Origin: Chryseobacterium daecheongense
Lineage (GTDB): Bacteria > Bacteroidota > Bacteroidia > Flavobacteriales > Weeksellaceae
NCBI GenBank assembly: GCA_027920525.1
Contig: CP115858.1
Location: forward strand, 496,001 to 560,000
Reading direction: 5' to 3'
Length of the DNA stretch: 64,000 nt
Position 1 is the stretch's first letter. The number at the start of each line of letters is the position of its first letter. Positions 1 through 7,698 of the stretch are shown here, in pieces. Below the pieces are notes generated by a model. That model was not told the DNA's origin and searched no databases. It saw only the letters and a list, made by a program, of their open reading frames with translations. The position numbers were made by a program, and so were the translations under genes.

Positions 1-1963
1 GAAGGAGTTTAATGACAGCAGGGCTTTTCAGTGGATCGAAGATGATTTTAACCAACCTAAAAACATCAAAGTTTATGAAGTATCCGGTAATGTAACTCAA
101 ACAAAAATACTGCCTGAAATATTCAGTGAAATTGAGAACAAAACCTATTCGAATACTGCATTGGTGCTGCTGGATGAAAATCTGCTTCCGGCAAGTCTGG
201 ATGTTATGCATGGTATTGACCATCTGAATATTACCATGGGGTTTCCTCTGAAGAATCTCTCTTTTTCCAATGCTGTCAAACAGCTTTTTTATCTCCAGAA
301 ACAATTGGAAAAAAATAAATACTCATATTATTACAGGGATTTGTTTCCTATCCTCGAAGAGCTCCCGAAATCACCTGAAGATGAACAGATTATCAACCAT
401 TTTAAAGCAAGGATAGAAGAGAGAAATATCGTTTATATATCCCAGAAACTATTACGGGAACTCTTAAGCGGACTCTCTTATTTTCATTTACTTCAAAAAG
501 CAGATTCAACAGGACGCTACCTTGACATGCTTATTGATTTTTGTAAGAAGATTAAATGGTTGGAAATAGATGATATCCAATATGAAAATGTTTCCCATTT
601 TGAAAATGCATTCAGGATTATTAAAAATCAGGTGACCCCTTATGATTTTGAGATTAAGATGGAAACGCTTGAAATACTTATTAATCAGCATATTAATTCC
701 GAGAGTATCGACTTTCAGGGAGAGCCTTTAAGAGGATTACAGATCATGGGATTGCTGGAAACCAGGCTTTTAAATTTTGAGAACGTGATTCTGCTATCTG
801 TAAATGAAGGAAAGCTGCCCTTAGGAAATTCGCAGAATACTTATATTCCTTTTGATATAAGGAAGTTCTTTGATCTTCACACCTTTTTGGAAAACGATAG
901 TATTTATGCCTACCATTTTTACAGGCTGATTCAGGATGCTCAGAATGTACATCTTTTATTCAATGCTTTAAGTTCAGGCGTTAACAGTGGTGAAAAAAGC
1001 CGTTTTATTACCCAGATTGAAATGGAAAGCTCACACAATATCGAGCACCTGATTATAGAAAATTCCTCTGAACCCATTTCCTCTCAGCCTATTGAAATTA
1101 ATAAAACGGATATTGTTCTGGAAAGACTTGAAAAATGGAAAGAAAAAGTATCTGCTTCCCATTTGACGAGTTACCTTTATAATCCTATCGATTTTTATTT
1201 ATCAAAGATTTTAAATACATCGGAAACTGATGAAATCGAAGAAGAGTTATCTGTTAAAAATTACGGAAATCTGGTTCATTATTCACTTCAAGAAGTATAT
1301 GAAATACTTAAAGGTAAGATATTAAAAGAAAATGATTTAAAAGAATCAATTAAAGCAATAGATCAATATATCGATATAGCAATTGAAAAGCTTAAACACC
1401 AGCCGGAATTCTATGAAAAGGGAATGAATTTTATCCATAAAGCAATTGCAAAAAAAGTAATTGAAAGCATTCTTACTTACGATCTGGATCTTGTAAAGTC
1501 AGGAAACAAACTGGAAATTATTGCCATCGAAAGAAGGTTTGAGAATGTGGATTTTTATCTGGACGACATCACAAAAGATAAAGTTTCTTTCTTTGGATTT
1601 ATAGACCGCATAGACCGCCTCAACGGAACTGTAAGGATTATCGATTACAAGACCGCAAAAATTAAAAATCTGATCGTAAAAATTGATGCTGATAATGTAG
1701 ATGCCTATTTTCATAACAGCGACAGAAAACAGGCTCTTCAGTTGTGTATTTATCAGTATGTAATTCAAAGTCTTCCTGAATTCTGGGGTTTTCCTGTTGA
1801 AACCGGGATCTGGAGTTTCGCAGAGGCAAAAAAAGGGGTTGTTTCCCTGCAATTTGAAAAAGGTGGTATTGATGAAGCTATGAAATCGGTACGTAGTCTT
1901 ATTCTTGAAATTCTTAACCCTGAGGTTAGCTTTAAAGAAAACATCAAATCATTTACTAATTAA
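1..1963 (+). CDS. PD-(D/E)XK nuclease, AddB/RecB-like C-terminal part (5' truncated by window)
   Basis: The frame is open from base 2, so the gene starts upstream of the window and only about 650 C-terminal residues are present; the in-frame TTG at 161 is not a credible start. The last third is a RecB/AddB-type nuclease domain: it opens at SASHLTSYLYNP (about 1150-1190), continues with YGNLVHYSLQE (about 1260), then GFIDRID and IIDYKT (about 1595-1656), which carry the catalytic Asp and Asp-x-Lys, and QALQLCIYQY (about 1730). In the family such proteins process double-strand breaks with an AddA-like helicase, which would lie outside the window. The Cys that starts the AddB Fe-S cluster is Asn here (YNP), so I see no cluster. 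A strong hairpin terminator follows. Confidence 0.85.
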   Translation, partial: KEFNDSRAFQWIEDDFNQPKNIKVYEVSGNVTQTKILPEIFSEIENKTYSNTALVLLDENLLPASLDVMHGIDHLNITMGFPLKNLSFSNAVKQLFYLQKQLEKNKYSYYYRDLFPILEELPKSPEDEQIINHFKARIEERNIVYISQKLLRELLSGLSYFHLLQKADSTGRYLDMLIDFCKKIKWLEIDDIQYENVSHFENAFRIIKNQVTPYDFEIKMETLEILINQHINSESIDFQGEPLRGLQIMGLLETRLLNFENVILLSVNEGKLPLGNSQNTYIPFDIRKFFDLHTFLENDSIYAYHFYRLIQDAQNVHLLFNALSSGVNSGEKSRFITQIEMESSHNIEHLIIENSSEPISSQPIEINKTDIVLERLEKWKEKVSASHLTSYLYNPIDFYLSKILNTSETDEIEEELSVKNYGNLVHYSLQEVYEILKGKILKENDLKESIKAIDQYIDIAIEKLKHQPEFYEKGMNFIHKAIAKKVIESILTYDLDLVKSGNKLEIIAIERRFENVDFYLDDITKDKVSFFGFIDRIDRLNGTVRIIDYKTAKIKNLIVKIDADNVDAYFHNSDRKQALQLCIYQYVIQSLPEFWGFPVETGIWSFAEAKKGVVSLQFEKGGIDEAMKSVRSLILEILNPEVSFKENIKSFTN

Positions 1964-2004
1964 GCTGAATGAATGCTGATGTTCACGGAGTTCTTCCTAT
2001 AAAA

Positions 2005-2039
2005 AAAGCTGCCTTATATATGTAATATAAGGCAGCTTT
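2005..2039. terminator. Bidirectional hairpin terminator
   Basis: A 15-bp perfect stem (AAAGCTGCCTTATAT with its complement) closes a 5-nt loop, with A/T runs on both sides. It sits between the convergent nuclease (+) and lipase-like (-) genes and can serve both. Confidence 0.9.
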
Positions 2040-2073
2040 GGAATCAATATAATTTGAAATGAAGAAAGTAATG

Positions 2074-4017
2074 TTATAATTTTATTTTCTTGTGAATAGT
2101 TTTTCCATCAGATAGGGTTACCTGCGTTACATAAACTCCCGGCTCCAAAGATTTGGATTCAAAGCTAGAGGAAGTAAGATCCACATTTTGTATTAATGTT
2201 CCTGAAATTGAATAAATATGAATGTTTTTCAGGCCATTTTTGGCGCGGACTTTAATCTGATTATTTTGAGAGAATATATCAGTACTGTTTTCTACATTAT
2301 TTCCGGTGATGCTCTTATTGAACTGGAGACCATAGAATTCTGTTAAGACTTCAAATGTGTAATTTTTTGATTCTAAGGTATTTGTGTTAATTCCACCTTC
2401 TCTTGTATATTCTTTTTGAGGAATTGTTTTAACAAGGCTTTTATTCTCATCAAATATATTAATAGCCATCAACTCATCAGGATTGATCTTTAAACTGATT
2501 ACATTATTGTTTTCGGAATTTACAATATCCTTTTCGCTAATAGGAGTTGGGGCATTTTTGATATATGAGATCCATTTATTTTCATCGTTTTGAGATACTT
2601 TTAGTAGATATACACCATCTTGTAAAGTGCCTAAATTCTGATGAGTTAATGATTTTCCTTGAGAATTATCTTTGTTAAAATCTTTTATTTCAATCACTTC
2701 CATGGGTCCTGAATTAGGTTGTATCTGTGACGAATAAAGAGGATTTAGCTTTGGTTGTGAATCAGCGGGCTTTGAAGTGATTTTAGCCCATTCATTAAAA
2801 AGCCCACCGCTCCTGAGGGTATTAAATTTTGCATTAGATGCCAGAACAAATGGAACTATTCCTCCAACATGTCCCAGAGGGCCCCAATAAAAAGACTGAA
2901 GCTTATATTTATCCAGATCCCACCATGAGTAATAGCCTCTCTGTACATCAATCGTTTTTGATGTATTTTCAGGTGGGATCGCAAGATCTACACTTGAGTG
3001 CCCTAAAGTCATAGGCGTTTTGTTATACCAGTCATAAACATCATTTGATTTTAAACAAAGTCTGAGTTTGTTATTGTTGTTATTAGTAACGTCATTCACA
3101 AAATTATTTGTGAAAAGTTTTCTCCAGATGAGAGGTCCCCATAATAACCCTCCATTATCCTGCAGGACATGATAATTATACTTATCCATATATTCCGCGG
3201 AGATAACCTCTGAAATACTGGTGTCATATGTTTTGTATCCTATGTTGTTACAGGTATTTACTACGTTGGCCAGGAAAGAAGTAAATGGATAGACATCTTT
3301 TTCTAAAACCCCTTTTTGCAGTGTAACTCCTGAAAAATCATACGGCCCGTCACCCATGTAGGCATATTTGAATTTCAATTGAGTGGGATTCGAATCGTTC
3401 AGCTTTTTTAAAGTAGACATTGCAGCGTGTGCTCCCTGGGAATATCCTGTCAGAAAATATTCATCATATCGTTTTATCCCTAACTGTGCTAATACTTTAT
3501 TGGCAGCTGTTACAAAATCGATAGTTGCGCTGGCTTCAGTAGGGTAATGGACATAAGGATGAACGCCATCACCACTTCCCATTCCCACATAGTCCGGAGC
3601 CATAAGGATATATCCATTCAGTACATAGGATAATTCAACAACAAATCCTGCGTATAATACACCCCTTAAATTAGAAGGAACATTATTTCTGCTGTCTGTT
3701 GTTCCATGGTCGGAAACAACGGTAGAAAGTTTGTAGTTAACGTTAGGGTACATAACCAGACCGGTTGCTTTTACCAGTGTATTGTTTTCATTTTTAGTGT
3801 AGTAAGTAATTTTGTACGCTTTCAAACCCACGTTAAATCCATTAAGATAGCTTACAAAATCAGGAGCATTTTGTTCTCCAAGGTTATTGGCGATAAAATT
3901 GATAACTCCCTGGGGTGTTAAATCCAGCTTTTGTTCAAAACTGGCAACGTCTCCTGCCTGCTGGGAAAAGTAAAATGGAGCAGCAAGTCCAAGCAATAAA
4001 AGAGTAATTTTTTTCAT
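2074..4017 (-). CDS. Secreted alpha/beta hydrolase (secretory-lipase-like) with T9SS sorting tail
   Basis: 647 residues. The N-terminus is a typical signal peptide ending near FYFSQ. The core resembles the secretory lipase/alpha-beta hydrolase fold: a GYSQGAH nucleophile elbow puts the predicted catalytic Ser at residue 193, after an oxyanion-side region (SDHGTTD) and an APDYVGMG stretch. The last ~70 residues (IKVRAKNGLKNIHIYS, then a GVYVTQV turn and a basic HKKIKL end) are a type A T9SS sorting domain, so the protein is probably secreted or surface-attached through the type IX system. Substrate is unknown; esterase/lipase or peptidase activity are both possible. It is a single gene bounded by terminators at 2005 and 4127. 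Confidence 0.8.
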   Translation of the reverse strand: MKKITLLLLGLAAPFYFSQQAGDVASFEQKLDLTPQGVINFIANNLGEQNAPDFVSYLNGFNVGLKAYKITYYTKNENNTLVKATGLVMYPNVNYKLSTVVSDHGTTDSRNNVPSNLRGVLYAGFVVELSYVLNGYILMAPDYVGMGSGDGVHPYVHYPTEASATIDFVTAANKVLAQLGIKRYDEYFLTGYSQGAHAAMSTLKKLNDSNPTQLKFKYAYMGDGPYDFSGVTLQKGVLEKDVYPFTSFLANVVNTCNNIGYKTYDTSISEVISAEYMDKYNYHVLQDNGGLLWGPLIWRKLFTNNFVNDVTNNNNNKLRLCLKSNDVYDWYNKTPMTLGHSSVDLAIPPENTSKTIDVQRGYYSWWDLDKYKLQSFYWGPLGHVGGIVPFVLASNAKFNTLRSGGLFNEWAKITSKPADSQPKLNPLYSSQIQPNSGPMEVIEIKDFNKDNSQGKSLTHQNLGTLQDGVYLLKVSQNDENKWISYIKNAPTPISEKDIVNSENNNVISLKINPDELMAINIFDENKSLVKTIPQKEYTREGGINTNTLESKNYTFEVLTEFYGLQFNKSITGNNVENSTDIFSQNNQIKVRAKNGLKNIHIYSISGTLIQNVDLTSSSFESKSLEPGVYVTQVTLSDGKTIHKKIKL

Positions 4018-4126
4018 AATGACAATTTTTGGTTAGGTTAATATAGAATTTTTTAAAATTAAATTCACCTTGTTGAGATATCAATAATTATTCATTGAAT
4101 AGTAGTATTGCAATTATTACAAAATA

Positions 4127-4156
4127 AAAGCGTCCGGTCAGCTGACCGGACGCTTT
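4127..4156. terminator. Palindromic terminator downstream of acyl-CoA dehydrogenase
   Basis: A 30-bp perfect palindrome made of two 15-nt arms (AAAGCGTCCGGTCAG and its complement), G+C-rich in the middle and A/T at the ends, 22 bp after the stop of the minus-strand dehydrogenase and upstream of the lipase-like gene. Confidence 0.85.
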
Positions 4157-4178
4157 ATACATCTCTATTATTTTATAC

Positions 4179-5357
4179 TTAGAAAGCATTAATACCAGTA
4201 ATATCCATTCCGGTAATTAACAGGTGAACATCGTGGGTTCCCTCATAAGTAATTACCGATTCAAGGTTTGCAGCGTGTCTCATCATTGGGAATTCCCCCA
4301 TGATTCCCATTCCTCCTAAAATCTGACGGGATTCTCTGGCAATATCTATAGCCATTTTTACGTTATTTCTTTTAGCCATTGAAATCTGTGCAGGACTTGC
4401 TTTGTGATCGTTTTTAAGATTTCCTAACTGTAAACAAAGCAATTGTGCTTTTGTAATTTCTGTCAAAAATTCAGCTAATTTTTTCTGTTGTAGCTGATAA
4501 GATCCGATTGGATTGCCAAATTGTTTTCTCTCTTTAGAATACTGAACAGCAGTACAGTAGCAGTCAATTGCTGCCCCGATTACTCCCCAGGAAATCCCGT
4601 ATCTTGCCGAGTTAAGGCAAGAAAGAGGTCCCTTTAATCCCGTTACTCCAGGAAGAAGGTTTTCTTTTGGAACCTTTACATTATTGAATACCAATTCTCC
4701 GGTTTTAGAAGCTCTCAAACTCCACTTATTATGTGTTTCAGGAGTCGTAAATCCTTCCATTCCTCTTTCAACGATTAATCCCTGAATTTTTCCTTCTTCA
4801 TTTTTAGCCCAAACTACCGCAATATCGCATAAAGGAGAGTTTGTGATCCACATTTTCGCACCATTCAGAAGATAATGATCTCCCATATCTTTAAAATAGG
4901 TTTCCATAGAGCCGGGATCTGATCCATGGTTAGGCTCCGTTAATCCAAAAGATCCGATCATGTCTCCGGATGCCAGCTGAGGAAGGTATTTTTTTTTCTG
5001 TTCCTCAGAACCAAATTCATTAATAGGAAACATCACCAAAGAACTTTGTACAGAAGCGGCAGAACGAACTGCTGAATCTCCTCTTTCCAATTCCTGCATG
5101 ATAAGACCATAAGAGATCTGATCTAATCCGGAACCACCGTATTCTACCGGAATGTATGGACCAAGCGCACCTATTTTCCCTAATTCTTTCATTAAACCAG
5201 GTAAATCGGTATGATTTTGAGCAGCATGATCTATCTGAGGCATTACAAAGCTTTCTACCCAATCCCTTATAGATTGGCGGATTAGCTTGTGTTCTTCGGT
5301 AAGTAAGGCATCAATTCCGTAATAGTCAGGAATACTTGTAAGAGGATAATATGACAT
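4179..5357 (-). CDS. gcdH: Acyl-CoA dehydrogenase, glutaryl-CoA dehydrogenase-like
   Basis: 392 residues, normal length for an FAD-dependent acyl-CoA dehydrogenase. It shows FGLTEPNHGSDPGS (FAD/substrate loop), the WITNSP segment, the C-terminal RQILGGMGIMGEFP signature and YEGTHDVHLLITG, where the Glu is the catalytic base in glutaryl-CoA dehydrogenases; the ending TGMDITGINAF also matches that subfamily. In the family it oxidizes and decarboxylates glutaryl-CoA to crotonyl-CoA in lysine/tryptophan breakdown, passing electrons to ETF. It stands alone between terminators, with no other lysine-degradation gene nearby. A related short/branched-chain acyl-CoA dehydrogenase is the main alternative. 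Confidence 0.85.
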   Translation of the reverse strand: MSYYPLTSIPDYYGIDALLTEEHKLIRQSIRDWVESFVMPQIDHAAQNHTDLPGLMKELGKIGALGPYIPVEYGGSGLDQISYGLIMQELERGDSAVRSAASVQSSLVMFPINEFGSEEQKKKYLPQLASGDMIGSFGLTEPNHGSDPGSMETYFKDMGDHYLLNGAKMWITNSPLCDIAVVWAKNEEGKIQGLIVERGMEGFTTPETHNKWSLRASKTGELVFNNVKVPKENLLPGVTGLKGPLSCLNSARYGISWGVIGAAIDCYCTAVQYSKERKQFGNPIGSYQLQQKKLAEFLTEITKAQLLCLQLGNLKNDHKASPAQISMAKRNNVKMAIDIARESRQILGGMGIMGEFPMMRHAANLESVITYEGTHDVHLLITGMDITGINAF

Positions 5358-5516
5358 TTTTTAAATTTTCCTAAAAATAGCATTTTTCGCGATTTCAGAA
5401 AAATTTTTTTTGCTTGCTTTATTTCAGTCTATTTTTTTAATGTACCTGCAGGACATATAGAATTACGCCAACTTTTTAGGATGACGATAATCTAAGCTTT
5501 AAATAAGAACGTTGAA

Positions 5517-6308
5517 TTATTCCTCTTCCTCTTCGTTGGAAATAGGATAGTGGTTGGCGGAATTATGGATTTTATTCTTGAATTTATAGAGATAGGGCGC
5601 TTTGTTGGCAGAGCCATCATATAGTTTTTCCAGTCTTTCAAGAATATTTAAGCTTAATATTTTACGCTGAAAATTATTCCTTCTGAATTTCTGACCTAAA
5701 ATGGTTTCGTACAATGACTGCAAGTCCTTCATGGTAAATTTCAACGGTAATAAATTGCTGGCAGCCACCTCGGTATTGATATTCATTCGAAGGTATTCCA
5801 ATCCTGTTTCAATAATTTTATCATGATCAAATGCCATTTTAGGCAGGTTATTCACTTCAAACCATTCACAGGTTTCATTAAAAGCGTCCGGAAAAGTATT
5901 GGCAAGGGAAAAGTCAATAAGACTGCAATATCCGACAGTGATAAACCTTTGAAATATCCAGTGATTTCTTGGTACTTCTATGCCTTTATTTTTAAGCAGG
6001 ATCTGGTGGACATTGTTTTCCGTACGGTCTATCCTTCCAAAGGTATGGAACTGTTTCAGGAAAATGTCCTTCAGGTGGGTTCTTTCGTAAAGTACACGTT
6101 GAGCAGCCTCTCTCAGATCTTCATCATTAAACACAAATCCGCCGGGAAGTGACCAGAGATCTAAATCATGATATTTTAAGAGCAGAACTTTCAGGATATT
6201 ATTGTGAAAACCAAATATGGTACAGTCCACTGAAATGTGGGCTACAAAGTCTTTAGTATCAATAAGCTCCTTAAGCGTTTCTTTATTTTTTGAATCCTTG
6301 ATTTCCAT
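5517..6308 (-). CDS. NUDIX-domain transcriptional regulator, NrtR/AraR-like, with degenerate Nudix box
   Basis: 263 residues. An N-terminal NUDIX fold (about 22-155) is followed by a winged-helix-like C-terminus (about 188-245), the NrtR-type arrangement. The Nudix box is broken: after GGFVFNDE the expected RExxEE reads RVLYER, so two metal-binding Glu are missing and catalysis is unlikely. NrtR-family proteins use such domains to sense nucleotide or sugar ligands; Bacteroides AraR, an L-arabinose regulator, is of this type. It starts 22 bp after the MFS transporter gene on the same strand, probably as one operon divergent from SusC, so I infer it controls the glucan locus. The C-terminus ends in five Glu. 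Confidence 0.75.
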   Translation of the reverse strand: MEIKDSKNKETLKELIDTKDFVAHISVDCTIFGFHNNILKVLLLKYHDLDLWSLPGGFVFNDEDLREAAQRVLYERTHLKDIFLKQFHTFGRIDRTENNVHQILLKNKGIEVPRNHWIFQRFITVGYCSLIDFSLANTFPDAFNETCEWFEVNNLPKMAFDHDKIIETGLEYLRMNINTEVAASNLLPLKFTMKDLQSLYETILGQKFRRNNFQRKILSLNILERLEKLYDGSANKAPYLYKFKNKIHNSANHYPISNEEEEE

Positions 6309-6330
6309 GGGAGTAAAAATAAAATTATTT

Positions 6331-7521
6331 TCAATATGTTTTTTTAATAAGTTTAAAATAAATCAAACTTATTGAAAAAAGGACAGTTACAATAAATAAA
6401 ATGTATAGTGGATAGTACGTTAGTAATTGATTTTCAAAGAGTAGTGATATAACGATAGAACTTACTGAACTTCCCAAAGACGAAAAAATAACGATTAATG
6501 AAGTAAAAAGATTCGTTTTTTCTTTATCCACCTGAACAATCATTTTGGAATTAAGAACCGGATAGAGAGGAGAAAGAAACAATCCTATAACAGGAAATAA
6601 AAATAAAATGACCTTTGAATCTTCAGAATCAAGGTATTGTATTCCTAAAATACCTGCTAACACGAAAATAATAAACAGTAAGCAGAAGATATAATATTTT
6701 GAAAGATGAAAACGATGGATAACATTCGCGGTGATTGTTCTTCCTACATAAGAGAAAAGAGCTAAAAAGGAAGACGCCTGAAGAGCAAAGAACGAATTGA
6801 CCTTCAAATGGTTTTTATAAAATGAAGGTAACCAGGAATTAAAGCTTTGTTCAACAAATACAATGGAAAAGACAACAACCAGAAATACAACAATAGAAGG
6901 AGTTATAAATCCTGACAGGTCGGAAAGAAAGGTTTTATTTTCAAAATTCTTTTCCGGTTCAGCGATCTCCAATCTTGAAAACAAAATAATGGTAACAAAG
7001 GAGAGTAAGGAAATTCCGATAAACCCAAACTTCCAGTATTCCGAATATTGACTGGAGATCAGCCACCCAAACCCCGTATTGACCACAAAGATCCCGATCA
7101 TGAATGATGCTTCTACATTACTCATGGTTTTGGTAAGGGATTTTTCATCGGAAATATTATTTCTGATAATTCCGAAAACACAAATCTTCCCTATGGCAAA
7201 GCATGTTCCTATAATAGCAAACCAAAGCTTATAAAACCAGAATACTTTTACGAAGGGGAGAATTGATGAACAGATTCCTACAATAATCAGAGCAAAGATC
7301 AAAGCTTTTTTTGTTCCGATCCTGCTTATAAAATTGACGGCAAAAAGAGAAAAAAAGGCAATTGGTAAATCTTTGAAAGATTCCAAAAGTCCTAATTTTT
7401 CATAAGTAATTTTGGCTTCGGAAAGTTGCAAGATGACAATACCCATGCAGTTTAAGACCATGGAGAAAATGAGGAAGGTTAGTTTTAACGGAAGTGAAAT
7501 ATTGTGAAGCTTGCTCGTCAT
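6331..7521 (-). CDS. Major facilitator superfamily transporter (putative sugar uptake)
   Basis: 396 residues, strongly hydrophobic with about 12 predicted membrane helices in two halves joined by a charged loop near residues 185-195, and MFS-like basic loop RIGTKK after helix 2. Length is normal for the family. It is the first gene of a leftward pair with the NUDIX-type regulator and lies divergent to SusC across 177 bp. The position suggests it imports glucose or short gluco-oligosaccharides released by the neighbouring glycosidases across the inner membrane, but the sequence alone does not fix the substrate. Confidence 0.8.
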   Translation of the reverse strand: MTSKLHNISLPLKLTFLIFSMVLNCMGIVILQLSEAKITYEKLGLLESFKDLPIAFFSLFAVNFISRIGTKKALIFALIIVGICSSILPFVKVFWFYKLWFAIIGTCFAIGKICVFGIIRNNISDEKSLTKTMSNVEASFMIGIFVVNTGFGWLISSQYSEYWKFGFIGISLLSFVTIILFSRLEIAEPEKNFENKTFLSDLSGFITPSIVVFLVVVFSIVFVEQSFNSWLPSFYKNHLKVNSFFALQASSFLALFSYVGRTITANVIHRFHLSKYYIFCLLFIIFVLAGILGIQYLDSEDSKVILFLFPVIGLFLSPLYPVLNSKMIVQVDKEKTNLFTSLIVIFSSLGSSVSSIVISLLFENQLLTYYPLYILFIVTVLFSISLIYFKLIKKTY

Positions 7522-7698
7522 TTTGGGGATTAATTTTATTAAATTTTTATGAGTTTTTATGAAATTTTAATCAAAAAAAAGGGCTTTGAACCCCCAAAAA
7601 TAAAAGAAATATTAAAATATTTATTAATATAATGTTAACTATTTAAAAAAAAATATATTTTTATTGTCTCAAAATGAGAATTAAAAAACTAACTGTAT
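7522..7698. promoter_or_regulatory. Divergent control region between MFS/NUDIX operon and SusC
   Basis: 177 bp, extremely AT-rich. It holds an inverted repeat AAATATT-AA-AATATTT at 7607-7622, the 8-bp palindrome TATTAATA at 7622-7629, and a TCTCA-AAA-TGAGA inverted repeat at 7667-7679 about 20 bp before the SusC start. These are candidate operators for the adjacent NUDIX-type regulator (inference). I did not find a perfect TAnnTTTG element for SusC. Confidence 0.4.

Noticed and set aside
161..1963. TTG at 161 as the start of the first gene
   Set aside because: The same frame is open from base 2 with sensible coding sequence, so the gene is truncated by the window edge.
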